Of a stretch of 64,000 nt of DNA, positions 46,962 through 58,900 are shown in pieces. Origin of the DNA: Serratia marcescens. Lineage in GTDB: Bacteria; Pseudomonadota; Gammaproteobacteria; Enterobacterales; Enterobacteriaceae. The stretch lies in assembly GCA_015548865.1 (NCBI GenBank), contig JADMXW010000027.1:1-64000 (forward strand), written 5' to 3'. A program made the position numbers and the translations under genes. How positions within the stretch are numbered: position 1 is the stretch's first letter; each line of letters begins with the position of its first letter. The notes below the pieces were generated by a model, which saw only the letters and a program-made list of their open reading frames with translations, had not been told where the DNA came from and did no database searches.

Positions 46962-48239
46962 ATGTTGACGCATCGTCTACAGCAGGCGGGCTATGCCCTG
47001 CCGTGGCTCTTTGGCTGCGCGATTTTCACGGCACAGGCCACATCGCTCGATCAAACCCTGGCCGCGGCTGAACAGTATTCGGCAGAAATCTCTGCCAACC
47101 GTCACCAGGTGAACGCATTGAATAACATGGCAGATTCCGCCATGCAGTTGCCCGACCCCAAACTGAAAGTCGGGATTGAGAACTTTCCCGTCAGTGGGGC
47201 CAATGCGCATCGCTTCACCCGCTCTGACATGACCATGCAGCGTGTCGGCATCATGCAGGATTATGTCAGCAGTACTAAACGTGAGCGCAAGTCTGATGCC
47301 ATTCGCGCAGAAGCACGTAAAGCGGAGGCCAATCAGGATGTGATTCGCGCCACACTGCAACGCGAAGCCTCATTGGCTTGGTTCGATTTGGCGCTGGGGC
47401 AACATGCGCAAGACGCTATCGGACGTCTGCTGAACGACACACAGCGGCAGCTTGGTATGCAAAAAGCGGGGGTTGCGAGTGGCAGTAACAGCGCCAGCAG
47501 CGTTCTGGCACTGCAACTTACTGTCAATGAAATGAAAAATCAGCTGGATAACGCCAAGCGTGACGTGGAGGTGGCACGCTCCCGACTCAAACAATTGACG
47601 GGGACAGACATCACGCGTGTCAGCGGCGATTTCCCCGTTATCACCCGACTTCCCGCCAGTCAGAGTGCACTGATTGATGCTATCAAGCAGCATCCCGAAA
47701 TCATTCAGGCCGCGCGTGAAGCGGATGCAGCCAAGGCAAAATCAGCGCAGTCTGCCGTTGCAGCCATTCCGGATGTCGGCGTGGAAGTGTACTACGGCAA
47801 GCGGGCCGATGGGTTAGAGGACATGGGTGGCGTGATGCTAACTGTAGACCTGCCCTTGTTCAAATCACGGCGCCAGGATAAAGATTACGCGGCCGAACTC
47901 TCAAGAACGTATGAAGCCAACGATCAGTTAACCTTACTGACGCGTGCGCATCAGGCAACGCTGGATGCGCTGATCGCACAATATCAGGCGGCTAAATCCA
48001 TCTACGATCGCCAAGTCAATGAGGTACTCCCGCTACAACGCTCACGGCTTAAATTGCTCGATGCTGAATATCGTACCGGCAGCAGTGGATTGGCAGAAAA
48101 TCTTGATGCCAGACGCGCACTGCTTAACAGCGAAATTGAACAGATCAACGCGCAAAAAGCGCTCGCTGCCAGTTGGGCCGCTATTCGTTATTTGATCCCC
48201 CAGGATACAAAGCTAATACCTCAGGATACAAAACAATGA
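46962..48239 (+). CDS. cusC: CusC-like outer-membrane efflux channel (TolC family)
   Basis: This 425-residue TolC-family protein should form the outer-membrane duct of the copper/silver pump. A signal peptide (AGYALPWLFGCAIFTAQA) is followed by repeated helical segments, with LDQTLAAAEQYSAEISANRH in the first half and EYRTGSSGLAENLDARRALL in the second. E. coli CusC is 457 residues and lipidated; this one has no clear lipobox, so it is a looser relative. Its stop overlaps the cusB start as ATGA (48236-48239). Length and repeats are otherwise typical. Confidence 0.88.
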   Translation: MLTHRLQQAGYALPWLFGCAIFTAQATSLDQTLAAAEQYSAEISANRHQVNALNNMADSAMQLPDPKLKVGIENFPVSGANAHRFTRSDMTMQRVGIMQDYVSSTKRERKSDAIRAEARKAEANQDVIRATLQREASLAWFDLALGQHAQDAIGRLLNDTQRQLGMQKAGVASGSNSASSVLALQLTVNEMKNQLDNAKRDVEVARSRLKQLTGTDITRVSGDFPVITRLPASQSALIDAIKQHPEIIQAAREADAAKAKSAQSAVAAIPDVGVEVYYGKRADGLEDMGGVMLTVDLPLFKSRRQDKDYAAELSRTYEANDQLTLLTRAHQATLDALIAQYQAAKSIYDRQVNEVLPLQRSRLKLLDAEYRTGSSGLAENLDARRALLNSEIEQINAQKALAASWAAIRYLIPQDTKLIPQDTKQ

Positions 48240-49753
48240 AACCGATCGTTACGTTAAGCGTCGTTGCTATTGCCGTTGCCGCTGCGCTGGCGGTGGGATA
48301 CCAACTGGGTGCATCCTCTGGCCACAGCGATACTCCGGTTGCCAGCACAGCAACGACTGCACCACAAGAAACACAAAGAAAAGTGCTCTATTGGTATGAC
48401 CCGATGACCCCAGGGCAGCGTTTTGATAAACCAGGTAAATCGCCCTTTATGGACATGGATCTGGTACCACGTTATGCCGATGAAACCCAGGATGACGGTG
48501 GCATAACCATCAGCGCACGCCAACAACAGAATTTGGGCGTGAAAACAGCTCAAGCGACCCTGCGCCCTTTAGAACTGCAATTGAACGCTTTTGGGACTGT
48601 TGCCACGGATGAACGTGGTATTGAAACCATTTCTGCGCGGGCAAACGGGCTGGTCGAAAAGCTGTATGTGAAAGCCGCACAGCAGTTCGTCCAGCGTAAC
48701 GATCCTCTCGCGCAACTCTGGATGCCTCAGTGGTCGGCTGCGCAACAGGAATACCTCGCTATTCGCCAGTGGGGAGATGCATCTCTGGTTGCTGCGGCGC
48801 GTGAACGCCTGCAATTGCAGTTTATGCCAGAAGAGATCGTCAAAGCAGTGGAACGTTCGGGAAAACCACAAACCCGCATCACGCTGCGCGCACCCGCACA
48901 AGGTTACATCAACAAGCTGGATGTACGTGAAGGCGCACAGGTCAACGCCGCACAATCACTGTTTGAACTAGCAACACTCGATCCCGTATGGATTGTGGTT
49001 GATTATCCAGAAAGCCAGGCTCGCTTACTTTCGCGCGGTAGCGACATTAGCGCCACCACAGACAGTTGGCCGGGGAAAACCTTTCATGGCAAGGTTGACG
49101 AACTGTTACCCAATCTGGAAACCACAACGCGTACGTTGAAGGCCAGGCTGACACTGGAAAACCCAGAGCATTTACTCAAACCGGGTATGATCCTCAACGT
49201 TGCACTGACGCACCCGGTCACTACGCCTCCTGTGGTTGCCATTCCTGATGAGGCGCTCATCACGACTGGCACCAACAATCGGGTACTGCTCGCAGACGGT
49301 AACGGCCACTTTACGCCTGTGGACGTAAAAACGGGTCGTAGCCAAAGTGGTTGGGTAGAGGTCACTCAAGGTCTTAAAGCGGGTCAATCTGTCGTCATTT
49401 CCGGGCAATTCCTGATTGATTCAGAGGCGAGCCTGAAAAGCGCATTGCCGCAAATGGCAGACGATCAACAACAGGATACCCCGTCTGCCGGGCCAACCCC
49501 GACCTACTCAGCTGTAGGGAAAATTGAGGCGATTGACGGAGACGCTATCACTATTTCGCACGGCCCCGTCGCCGCGCTGAACTGGGGTCCGATGACCATG
49601 GATTTTGTTGCCTCCGCTGAACTGCGTCCTTCATTGACCATCGGCCAACAAATCAACTTCACGTTTGTACTGCCAGAAGAAGGCGCACGGTTGGTGAGTG
49701 TCACGCCTGTGTCTAACGGCAATGCCCATCAACATGAAGGACATCAACAATGA
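48236..49753 (+). CDS. cusB: CusB membrane-fusion protein with C-terminal CusF domain
   Basis: This 505-residue periplasmic adaptor links CusA to CusC. It starts with a membrane anchor ([20 protein letters not shown]), then the metal-binding segment [16 protein letters not shown] and [14 protein letters not shown]. Lipoyl/barrel domains include [21 protein letters not shown]. coli CusB is 407 residues. Here about 80 extra C-terminal residues form a complete second CusF barrel with [20 protein letters not shown], including the His, Trp and MxM ligands. The chaperone is thus fused to the adaptor as well as encoded separately. ATGA overlaps tie it to both neighbours. A longer in-frame ATG at 48173 overlaps cusC and is unlikely. 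Confidence 0.92.
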   Translation: MKPIVTLSVVAIAVAAALAVGYQLGASSGHSDTPVASTATTAPQETQRKVLYWYDPMTPGQRFDKPGKSPFMDMDLVPRYADETQDDGGITISARQQQNLGVKTAQATLRPLELQLNAFGTVATDERGIETISARANGLVEKLYVKAAQQFVQRNDPLAQLWMPQWSAAQQEYLAIRQWGDASLVAAARERLQLQFMPEEIVKAVERSGKPQTRITLRAPAQGYINKLDVREGAQVNAAQSLFELATLDPVWIVVDYPESQARLLSRGSDISATTDSWPGKTFHGKVDELLPNLETTTRTLKARLTLENPEHLLKPGMILNVALTHPVTTPPVVAIPDEALITTGTNNRVLLADGNGHFTPVDVKTGRSQSGWVEVTQGLKAGQSVVISGQFLIDSEASLKSALPQMADDQQQDTPSAGPTPTYSAVGKIEAIDGDAITISHGPVAALNWGPMTMDFVASAELRPSLTIGQQINFTFVLPEEGARLVSVTPVSNGNAHQHEGHQQ

Positions 49754-52700
49754 TTGCCGCCATTATTCGTTGGTCGATACGCAATCGGCTACTGGTGCTA
49801 CTTAGCGCTATGCTGATGGCCGCCTGGGGATGGTGGGCAGTGCAAAAAGCACCGCTTGACGCATTACCCGACCTCTCTGATGTTCAGGTGATCATCAAGG
49901 TCGGCTATCCCGGTAAAGCACCGCAAGTGGTGGAAGATCAGGTGACCTACCCGCTCACCACCACCATGCTCTCCGTACCCGGAGCCAAAACGGTGCGCGG
50001 CTTCTCCATGTTCGGCGATTCTTATGTCTACGTTCTGTTTGAAGATGGCACAGACCCCTACTGGGCACGCTCGCGTGTACTGGAGTATCTCAGTCAGGTA
50101 CAGTCAACACTGCCGCCTCAGGCGAAGGCCTCTCTTGGCCCCGATGCCACTGGCGTCGGCTGGGTGTACGAATATGCGTTAGTAGACAAAACGGGCCAGC
50201 ACAGCCTTGGCGATCTGCGGGCCATTCAAGACTGGATCATCAAGTATGAGTTAAAAACCGTGCCCAACGTATCGGAAGTTGCGAGCGTTGGGGGCATGGT
50301 TAAACAATACCAGATCGTTCTCAATCCGGACCGACTGCGCGCCCTAAACCTCTCCCACGAGATGGTGATGACGGCGGTACAAAATGCAAATCAGGAAGGC
50401 GGCGGTTCCGTTGTCGAGCTCGGGGAAGCGGAGTACATGGTGCGCACATCAGGCTATCTAAAAACGCTTGATGACTTTAAGCATGTGGTGATCGCAACCC
50501 GAGAGGGCATTCCCATCATGCTGTCAGATGTAGCCACCTTACGCATTGGTCCAGAAATGCGACGAGGCATTGCTGAACTCAATGGTGAAGGAGAGGTTGC
50601 GGGCGGCATTATTGTGATGCGCTCAGGAAAAAATGCGCTGGAAACTATTGATGCGGTCAAACTCAAGCTGAATGAAATCAAGCGTAGTCTGCCCGCAGGC
50701 GTGGAGATTGTTCCTGTCTACGATCGTTCACACTTGATTGAAAATGCCATCACGACGCTCACACACAAGCTGATCGAAGAGTTTATTGTTGTGGCCCTGG
50801 TGTGTACGCTGTTTCTGTTCCACTTCCGTTCAGCACTCGTGGCCATTGTGACACTGCCGCTGGGTATTCTCGGCGCCTTTATTGTCATGCACTATCAGGG
50901 TGTGAACGCCAATATCATGTCATTGGGTGGTATAGCCATCGCCATCGGGGCCATGGTGGATGCGGCGATTGTGATGATAGAAAATATGCACAAGGTGCTA
51001 GAACAGTGGCGACATGAACATCCTGACCAACAACCCGCGTCCGCGGACTATTGGAAGATAGCTGAAAAGGCAGCCGTGGAGGTCGGCCCCGCGCTATTTT
51101 GCAGCCTGCTGATCATCACCCTGTCGTTCATTCCCGTGTTTTCGCTCGAAGCGCAGGAAGGGAAAATGTTTGCCCCGCTCGCCTTCACTAAAACCTACGC
51201 GATGGCGGTATCCGCAGGGCTGGGCATCACGCTGGTGCCGGTACTGATGGGCTATTTTATTCGTGGAAAAATTCCCGATGAACACGCAAACCCGCTCAAC
51301 CGTTGGCTGATCCGTGCCTACGAGCCGTTGCTCGAGAACGTTTTACAATGGCCAAAGGTGACACTGGCCGTGGCCGGGGCATTGCTGTTGGCTACGCTCT
51401 ATCCGCTTTCTCACTTGGGCAGCGAGTTCATGCCTGCATTGGATGAAGGCGACCTGCTCTATATGCCCTCTACTCTGCCGGGAATATCCGCGCGGGAAGC
51501 AGGTCGGTTATTGCAACAGACGGACAGGCTCATCAAAACGGTGCCGGAAGTAGAAACCGTGTTCGGTAAAGCAGGACGCGCAGAAACAGCCACGGACCCC
51601 GCGCCACTGACCATGATTGAAACTACGATACGCTTCAAACCCAAAGATCAGTGGCGCCCAGGTATGACAATGGACAAACTGGTCAGCGAACTCGACAGCA
51701 TTGTGAAAGTACCGGGTATTGCTAACATTTGGGTACCCCCCATCCGCAACCGACTGGATATGCTGGCAACGGGAATTAAAAGCCCGGTGGGTATCAAAGT
51801 GAACGGCAGCAATATTGCGCAAATTGAAACCGTGGCAGAGCAGATTGAGCAGGTCGTGCGCGGCGTTCCTGGCGTTACTTCCGCACTGGCAGAGCGTCTG
51901 GCGGGTGGCCGTTACATTGATATCGATATCGATCGCGCAAAAGCAGCGCGTTATGGTGTGTCAGTCAAAGAACTGCAATCCATTGTATCCATCGTCGTGG
52001 GTGGGGAAAACATTGGCGAAACCATTGAGGGACGCGAACGTTATCCCATCAATCTGCGCTATCCGCGTGAGATTCGTGATTCACTGCAAAAGCTTAAGAA
52101 CTTACCCGTCATCACGGCAAGCGGTGGGCAAATTTCGCTTTCGGAACTGGCCGATATTCGTATCAGCGATGGGCCACCCATGCTGAAAAGCGAAAATGCT
52201 CGCCTCTCCGATTGGATCTATGTGGATATTCGCGGCCGCGATCTGAAATCTGCCGTGCAGGATATGCAACGTGCAGTGGAACAGCAGGTGAAATTGCCAG
52301 AAGGCGTGTCGCTGAGTTGGTCAGGACAATTTGAGTATCTGGAACGCGCGACGGCCAAACTCAAAGTGGTGTTGCCGTTCACTCTGCTGATTATCTTTAT
52401 CCTGCTCTATGTCACTTTCAGCAAGGTGAAGGATGCACTGCTGATCATGGGCACTCTGCCCTTCTCGCTGATTGGAGGCGTATGGTTGCTTTATCTACTG
52501 GGCTACAACTTATCGGTGGCAGCCGCAGTGGGCTTTATCGCCCTGGCAGGGGTAGCCGCCGAGTTTGGCGTAATTATGGTGCTCTATCTCAACCACGCCA
52601 TTGAAAAACGTCAAAAATCCAACGAGACGTTGGCGCTACCTTTGCTGCGCGAGGCCATCCACGAAGGCGCAGTGTTGCGCGTGCGCCCCAAAGTGATGAC

Positions 52701-52881
52701 GGTCGCCACCATAATGGCCGGGTTGCTTCCCATTATGTGGGGCGGCGGCACGGGGGCAGAAGTTATGCAACGTATCGCCGCGCCGATGGTAGGCGGCATG
52801 GTGACTGCACCGCTGCTGTCGATGTTGGTGATCCCCGCGTTCTATCTGCTAACACACCGTAAGCGAGGAGATACTGTCTAA
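49750..52881 (+). CDS. cusA: CusA heavy-metal RND efflux pump
   Basis: This 1043-residue inner-membrane proton antiporter expels Cu(I)/Ag(I). It follows E. coli CusA (1047) closely: [54 protein letters not shown], and [20 protein letters not shown] for the proton-relay helix. The methionines of the E. coli metal path are present in [22 protein letters not shown] and [14 protein letters not shown]. It is the last gene of the operon and starts with an ATGA overlap on cusB. No cusRS sensor pair accompanies it. Confidence 0.96.
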   Translation: MIAAIIRWSIRNRLLVLLSAMLMAAWGWWAVQKAPLDALPDLSDVQVIIKVGYPGKAPQVVEDQVTYPLTTTMLSVPGAKTVRGFSMFGDSYVYVLFEDGTDPYWARSRVLEYLSQVQSTLPPQAKASLGPDATGVGWVYEYALVDKTGQHSLGDLRAIQDWIIKYELKTVPNVSEVASVGGMVKQYQIVLNPDRLRALNLSHEMVMTAVQNANQEGGGSVVELGEAEYMVRTSGYLKTLDDFKHVVIATREGIPIMLSDVATLRIGPEMRRGIAELNGEGEVAGGIIVMRSGKNALETIDAVKLKLNEIKRSLPAGVEIVPVYDRSHLIENAITTLTHKLIEEFIVVALVCTLFLFHFRSALVAIVTLPLGILGAFIVMHYQGVNANIMSLGGIAIAIGAMVDAAIVMIENMHKVLEQWRHEHPDQQPASADYWKIAEKAAVEVGPALFCSLLIITLSFIPVFSLEAQEGKMFAPLAFTKTYAMAVSAGLGITLVPVLMGYFIRGKIPDEHANPLNRWLIRAYEPLLENVLQWPKVTLAVAGALLLATLYPLSHLGSEFMPALDEGDLLYMPSTLPGISAREAGRLLQQTDRLIKTVPEVETVFGKAGRAETATDPAPLTMIETTIRFKPKDQWRPGMTMDKLVSELDSIVKVPGIANIWVPPIRNRLDMLATGIKSPVGIKVNGSNIAQIETVAEQIEQVVRGVPGVTSALAERLAGGRYIDIDIDRAKAARYGVSVKELQSIVSIVVGGENIGETIEGRERYPINLRYPREIRDSLQKLKNLPVITASGGQISLSELADIRISDGPPMLKSENARLSDWIYVDIRGRDLKSAVQDMQRAVEQQVKLPEGVSLSWSGQFEYLERATAKLKVVLPFTLLIIFILLYVTFSKVKDALLIMGTLPFSLIGGVWLLYLLGYNLSVAAAVGFIALAGVAAEFGVIMVLYLNHAIEKRQKSNETLALPLLREAIHEGAVLRVRPKVMTVATIMAGLLPIMWGGGTGAEVMQRIAAPMVGGMVTAPLLSMLVIPAFYLLTHRKRGDTV

Positions 52882-52900
52882 GTGGCAATCTCATCATATA

Positions 52901-52930
52901 GACCCATACTGATACTGGGTCGGTATGATT
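52901..52930 (+). terminator. Probable terminator after cusA
   Basis: Arms GACCCA (52901-52906) and TGGGTC (52916-52921) form a stem 20 bases after the cusA stop, followed by GGTATGATTTTT with a T-run. The remaining ~215 bases before gpmA should hold its promoter, but nothing decisive is visible. Confidence 0.5.
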
Positions 52931-53147
52931 TTTATTCAGGGGATTCAAGCTCTCGATGAATTCCCTGGCAAAACAGCTCCGACAGACCATTGCAGTGAGC
53001 TGAAACGAGAAAGCCATAACGTGATAATGAGCAAAGTTAATGCAGATAAATCAGGTTAATCGGTGACTATTGATTGCCGTTAATTGTAGCGCAGCAATAT
53101 AATGAAAGCAGTTATCACTGAAATCTTAGGAATGAAGGAGTTTAGCT

Positions 53148-53900
53148 ATGGCTGTAACTAAGCTGGTACTGGTGAGACACGGTGAGAGCCAGTGGAACAA
53201 TGAAAACCGCTTCACAGGCTGGTACGATGTTGACCTGTCCGATAAGGGCCGCTCAGAAGCCAAAGCCGCTGGTAAATTGCTGAAAGATGAAGGTTTCTCC
53301 TTCGATTTCGCTTATACCTCTGTGCTGAAACGTGCCATTCATACGCTGTGGAACATCCTGGACGAGCTGGATCAGGCTTGGCTGCCGGTGGAAAAGAGCT
53401 GGAAACTGAACGAACGCCATTACGGCGCGTTGCAGGGTCTTAACAAAGCAGAAACCGCAGAAAAATACGGTGATGACCAGGTTAAACAATGGCGTCGTGG
53501 TTTTGCTATCACTCCGCCAGCGCTGACCCGTGAAGATGAACGTTTCCCTGGCCACGATCCGCGTTACGCATCATTGACTGACGATGAACTGCCGCAGACC
53601 GAAAGCCTGGCACTGACCATTGAACGCGTTGTGCCGTTCTGGAACGAAACCATTCTGCCACGCATCAAAAGCGGTGAGCGCGTTATCATCGCGGCACACG
53701 GTAACTCCCTGCGTGCGCTGGTGAAATACCTGGACAACATGGGCGAAGACGAAATCCTTGAACTGAATATCCCGACTGGCGTGCCGTTGGTGTATGAGTT
53801 CGATGAAAACTTCAAGCCTATCAAACATTACTACCTGGGCGATGCTGACGAGATCGCAGCTAAAGCTGCTGCTGTTGCTAACCAAGGCAAAGCTAAATAA
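53148..53900 (+). CDS. gpmA: 2,3-bisphosphoglycerate-dependent phosphoglycerate mutase
   Basis: This 250-residue glycolytic enzyme interconverts 3- and 2-phosphoglycerate. The phosphohistidine motif [10 protein letters not shown] places the catalytic His at residue 11. [34 protein letters not shown] and [14 protein letters not shown] match E. coli GpmA (250). The ribosome site AAGGAG lies before the ATG. Codon use is strongly biased, as expected for a highly expressed gene. It is convergent with aroG across a shared terminator, the E. coli arrangement. Confidence 0.98.
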   Translation: MAVTKLVLVRHGESQWNNENRFTGWYDVDLSDKGRSEAKAAGKLLKDEGFSFDFAYTSVLKRAIHTLWNILDELDQAWLPVEKSWKLNERHYGALQGLNKAETAEKYGDDQVKQWRRGFAITPPALTREDERFPGHDPRYASLTDDELPQTESLALTIERVVPFWNETILPRIKSGERVIIAAHGNSLRALVKYLDNMGEDEILELNIPTGVPLVYEFDENFKPIKHYYLGDADEIAAKAAAVANQGKAK

Positions 53901-53922
53901 GTTGTGTTTGAGTTGCAGTAAC

Positions 53923-53950
53923 AAAAAACCCGGCGCGTGCCGGGTTTTTT
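53923..53950. terminator. Bidirectional terminator between gpmA and aroG
   Basis: AAAAAACCCGGC and GCCGGGTTTTTT form a perfect 12-bp stem with loop GCGT. It has T-runs in both directions, exactly between the convergent stops. Confidence 0.95.
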
Positions 53951-53965
53951 ATATCATCGATATCA

Positions 53966-55018
53966 CTACGCGCGCCGCTGTTTCACCGCAGCAGCGAGTT
54001 GGCGCAATAAGGTATCCGTATCTTCCCAACCGATGCATGCATCTGTCACGCTGCAACCATAGACCAAGGGTTCACCGCTTTCCAGGCTTTGATTTCCTTC
54101 CACCAGATGGCTTTCCACCATCACGCCAGTAATAGCACGTTCTCCACCAGCAATCTGCGCACACACATCAGCCCCCACGTCCATCTGCTTCTTGAACTGT
54201 TTGCTGCTGTTGGCATGGCTGAAATCGATCATCACCTGCGGGCGCAACCCAGCTTTTTCTAGCCCGTCTTTAACAGCGCTCACATGTTCAGCACTGTAAT
54301 TGGGTGCTTTTCCGCCACGTAAAATAATATGGCAATCGTTGTTACCGCTGGTGTTGACAATGGCCGAGTGGCCCCATTTGGTCACCGACAGGAAGCAGTG
54401 CGGTGCACTGGCTGCGTTAATAGCATCAATCGCCACTTTAATTGTGCCATCGGTGCCATTTTTGAAACCAACGGGGCAAGAGAGGCCGGAAGCAAGCTCG
54501 CGGTGTACCTGAGATTCCGTGGTACGTGCACCAATGGCACCCCAGCTCATCAGGTCAGCCAGATACTGCGGCGATATCATATCCAGAAATTCGCCCGCAG
54601 CAGGCAACCCTGTATCGTTGATTTCCACCAGCAGTTGACGGGCGATACGCAACCCATCGTTAATCTGGTAGCTGTTATCCATGTGCGGATCGTTAATCAG
54701 CCCTTTCCACCCCACGGTCGTGCGCGGTTTCTCAAAATAGACACGCATCACTACTTCCAACTCGTCTCTCAATTCATCACGTAACGTGAGCAGACGTGCC
54801 GCGTATTCTTTTGCCGCCTTGGTATCATGAATCGAGCACGGGCCAATCACCACCAGCAGACGATCGTCAGTGCCATGTAGAATCTTGTGAATTGCCGAGC
54901 GGGTAAATGAGACCGTTTCTGCAGCACGCGCGGTGGCCGGAAATTTCTCCAGCAACGCGACAGGAGGTAACAACTCTTTGATTTCTTTAATTCTTAAGTC
55001 ATCATTTTGGTAATTCAT
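53966..55018 (-). CDS. aroG: Phenylalanine-sensitive DAHP synthase
   Basis: This 350-residue enzyme condenses phosphoenolpyruvate with erythrose 4-phosphate, the first step of aromatic amino acid synthesis. It begins MNYQNDDLRIKEIKELLPPV as E. coli AroG (350). Active-site stretches are VVIGPCSIHD, RVYFEKPRTTVGWKG, RTTESQVHRELASGLSCPVG and IDFSHANSSKQFKKQ. The ATG at 55018 is chosen by homology; the codon before it is also ATG. Its promoter region (55031-55273) is one of two copies in this window; the other lies beside pnuC. Confidence 0.97.
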   Translation of the reverse strand: MNYQNDDLRIKEIKELLPPVALLEKFPATARAAETVSFTRSAIHKILHGTDDRLLVVIGPCSIHDTKAAKEYAARLLTLRDELRDELEVVMRVYFEKPRTTVGWKGLINDPHMDNSYQINDGLRIARQLLVEINDTGLPAAGEFLDMISPQYLADLMSWGAIGARTTESQVHRELASGLSCPVGFKNGTDGTIKVAIDAINAASAPHCFLSVTKWGHSAIVNTSGNNDCHIILRGGKAPNYSAEHVSAVKDGLEKAGLRPQVMIDFSHANSSKQFKKQMDVGADVCAQIAGGERAITGVMVESHLVEGNQSLESGEPLVYGCSVTDACIGWEDTDTLLRQLAAAVKQRRA

Positions 55019-55030
55019 CATTCATCCATC

Positions 55031-55273
55031 GATTCTTGCGCAGAAAATGCCACATCTTGCCAATAGGAAACGGTTGCAGGGCGATTACCCTGGCGTTTAG
55101 AAACGGAACTGCCCATATTGCAGCGTGCGAATGATAAGTCAAGCGTATGGCGTACCCACAACAATATCGCGCCATTTTACGCGATAAAATTCTGTTACCA
55201 TACCGCTATGCCGCGTTTTCCAACGCTCAATTCTACACATCACGTTGTGCCTACGATAGCGTGTGCCGCTGAC
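55031..55273. repeat. aroG-pnuC junction repeat, left copy
   Basis: This stretch aligns over its whole length, with scattered mismatches and small gaps, to 60256-60500. Shared landmarks are GAAACGGTTGCAGGGCGATT, AATATCGCGCCATTTTACGC and GCTATGCCGCGTTTTCCAAC. It holds the aroG promoter region and runs into the former pnuC 3' end. It marks the left edge of the inserted toxin region. Confidence 0.88.
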
Positions 55274-55340
55274 ATAGTTTCTCCCCTTTATTCAGCACCA
55301 TGGCTATTTCTATCATGCTGAAATCCCAGAAGGAAACGTC
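55233..55340 (-). pseudogene. pnuC: Decayed pnuC 3' fragment
   Basis: In the left repeat the bases equivalent to the pnuC stop are at 55233-55235. The next ~40 bases still align with the pnuC C terminus. After a gap, 55292-55340 (TCAGCACCATGGCTAT, then ATCATGCTGAAATCCCAGAA) aligns with pnuC bases 60660-60716. The ~160 bases between are deleted, and the frame is destroyed. This is a relic of the pnuC gene that once stood directly next to aroG. Confidence 0.8.
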
Positions 55341-55953
55341 TTAATCATAAGACGCAATGTTATTCAAAATCACCAGGAATGCACGATAGGGTCATCGTCA
55401 CTTTTACTAAACGGGAGTATTGTATTCAAATGAATATCATTATATCGAATACACGCGCTTTCAGTGAACTTCCTTAAAATAAACTATCAATCTCATTGAA
55501 AACCACATCATTCATTAACATCAGGTCTCGTTTGCTGTTTTGTTCCCTAAACATTCTGTAAACATTGTCTATGATCCTAATTATCGCATCATTAAAAAGT
55601 GATTTTTTATTGCTTGAACACTCACACTCATTAATACTGACACCCATCATGCTTTTTATTGAAACATTCAGATGAGAGTATCATCTCTCCTGATAAATAA
55701 AATTATTCTCTACTCTTTATTATTTCACATTAACACCATCATTGAATTATTTATATTTTAGAATGTACACGCTCCACCCTCTTTCATAAAGTAAGCGATA
55801 AAATCAATTCTAAAAAAGCATCTAATTAACTCTGGTATGTGTACGCAAACAGCAAACCTATGACTTGAGGCATTAGGATTCGCAACATATATAGCAATAT
55901 AGACCCTTCGGATTCCAACCATATAAATAACCTGCACACAAAAGGAATAATTT
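55341..55953. other. AT-rich region upstream of the toxin-like gene
   Basis: These 613 bases have no convincing gene on either strand and are markedly AT-rich. They should contain the toxin-gene promoter and possibly a long leader. I saw no clear regulator site. A HrpL-type box was looked for and not found. Confidence 0.5.
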
Positions 55954-58900
55954 ATGGCAAACTTTATTGAATCATATAAAAACAACCTACCTCGTATTTT
56001 TGAGTCTGAAGAAGAAAAGAAAAAACAATATTCAGATGATAATGATTTTATAGAAAAAACCATATCCGATTTATTAACCAAAAGCCATTACTCAGTAAAC
56101 ACCAATATGCAGAATGAGGATTTAAAGGTAAAAAATAAAAAACAAAACCCTTTTCAAAAAGAAGACACAATCAATCTGTTAGGAAACGTAACAAGTGATT
56201 TTTTAGAAAAAAAAGGCCAATCAATTATCACCAAAAGACATTTATCAAAAAACCTGCCACTAAAACAAGAAAAGCATGAAGGAATCAATCAAGAAACAAA
56301 AAACAGACTATTGAATCAGTTATCAAATCGGTTTGAACACGACATTAAACCCATACTAAACTTCTATAATTGCAGTAAATATGATTGGATCAGTAAAGAT
56401 AAATCAAGTTTATCCTGGTGGCTTAAAAAAATGTGGAAAGGGGGAAACGATGATACAGTCACATTTAACTCTGAGCATAAAAATAATGACATAATTAATT
56501 TTAACAACAAACAATATATTTATACCGAACATTACTATTGGGAGTTAACTGATGACGATAAAACCAATACGCATTTTATAAAAAATAAAAATGGAGAACA
56601 GATAAGAATATCCAATAAAAACGGAGTATGGTATTTAACCGAATGGGAGCAACAAAAAATATATATTTATGATAATAAAAAAGAATTAAAAAAAATTGAT
56701 AATACAAGCACATCCATTCTTGATGAGGCATTAAAAATAATTTTCAAAAACAACCCAAGCGAAACCATTAATAATTCTCTCCGATACTCTCGCGATGAGT
56801 TATTTATATTAAGCGTTTTAAATTCAGATAATAAAACAGCCTGTAATACATTACTAAAACTGAGAAAAATGCTTTCTCTAGCACTTGGTGATCAATATAA
56901 GAAAGAAATAAGTGATGATGAAGTTAATTTATTAAGCGCATGTTCAATCCCTTTTGACAAAGATAATATTGAAAAAATGTTTCATGATATTTATCCGAAT
57001 GAGATTGATACGGAAAAATATCTAGAAAACATCCATAACTACTACAATGAGCAACCTTCATTAAACAAAACAAGCAAAAAAGATAATTTATTATTTATAC
57101 GTGGAATTGCATATGCAGAAGCGCTAATACACAATAGCAAGGATTCATCTCCTGTAAAAACATTCTGGGAAAATTTATTTAACATTACAAATGAAGAACT
57201 GGTTATTAAGAATAAAAACATCACATCACCAATCGATAAAGATGAATTAGCGATGCTAAATATTGCAAAATATCATGTTCTTTCATTATGCAAATACACA
57301 GATACTTACATGAAGGTGTTGGAAGAAATCAACAATACTGATGTAACCTTATTTAGTGAAAAAAACAAAAATACCTTTGAAAACATACATAATTCAAAAA
57401 AGATAGCCTTATCCATATACTACAAAGTATATGAAAACATCAATTTAGATGTTCTCAAGTTAAATGATTCTCAATTAATAATAGAACACGATAGAATTAC
57501 TCACTTAGATAATAAAGTTTCTGATCTTCTGGAAAACATCACTTCAGCTATATTCTATAAATCAACACATCCATATAACATAAGTATCTACGATTTTCTA
57601 AAATGTAGGGTTTTTTATAATCAAAAGACAACTGCATTAATAAAAAGCATTTATAGCTTCGAAGATGAACAACCCCAAAATTACATTTCAAGCAGTAACT
57701 TTAAGACATCAAAAGAGTGTGAGTCTCAATCAGAATTCACATCACAATTTAATGCATACATTGAGAATGGCTCAAGTGAATATGAATCAAAAACAATAAC
57801 ACCATTATTTCTCAGTCAATTAGATATCTACCCTGAGACGTTGTCATACGAACCCACCCGGTGGTTCACGTTGCGATTAACATTAGAAGAAACTAAAACA
57901 GCAGGTTTAAGAATTCCAGTAAAATCATATAAAAGACCAGCAGGAAATATAAATATAATTAAATTAAAAAATAATGATTATATAATCATAAGTGCATTAA
58001 ATGGTGATTTAAAAGTAAAGGTTATAAAAGGTTTGGTTTTCGACGAAATCTATGCGCAAGAAAAAGATAAAAACGCTTCAGGTTATTTACCTTTTACCAA
58101 TAAAAACTATATTACTGACTGTATTATAGGCGATAATTTCGAATCTCAAAACTCACAAATCAGATATAAACTTGAGATAGAGCATGAACACTCACCGCCC
58201 TCTTTAGTAAAGGAATCTTTTCAGAAGGCTATTCATTCCTGTTTAAATGACATTGCAAACTATAAAAAAACACAATTAGATATAAATGGAATCACCCAAC
58301 AGATAGCAGAGTCACTCATTCCTTTTTATAGAGATTTTTATTATAAAATTACAGACAAGAATTATAAAATAGACAAATTAAACATTGCAATTGATGCAGT
58401 TTTTATAGGGTCATCACTTATTAAAGGATGGGATCCGCTAAAAACAATAGGTACAAAAACACTACTAAAAATAAATAACTTATATCATACTGGAAAAGAA
58501 AAAAAATTATCAATGGGAGGAGTGGCTGAATTCATAAAAAAAACATTAAAAAAAGATAAAACATTAATTGACTATATGTCATTAAATGATTCTTTAACAG
58601 ACATCGTTAGTCCGATGTCTTATCGAGAGATAGGAAACCCAACTTTAAAACGTCAGGGCGACATACTAAGAATTGAGGATGAAATTAATTATATATACTC
58701 AGAACATAAATCTCGTTTAAATAAATCTCAATTACAATTATGTACGCAACAAGGGAGGTTCAAAGGAATATATAGGACGATTATAGATCGTGAATTTTCA
58801 AATGATAATTACTATATAAAAAACAACGATGACATATATCAAGTACACTGGGACGCTAACCTATATACATGGAGAATTATAGAACAGGATAATCCAATTG

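Noticed and set aside
55910-55950. Possible HrpL box before the toxin-like gene
   Set aside because: The nearest match lacks the GGAACC half and has the wrong spacing to the CCAC half, so type III control cannot be claimed.
55758-56081. 107-codon minus-strand frame overlapping the toxin start
   Set aside because: Antisense to the first codons of the toxin gene; composition is that of AT-rich noncoding DNA.
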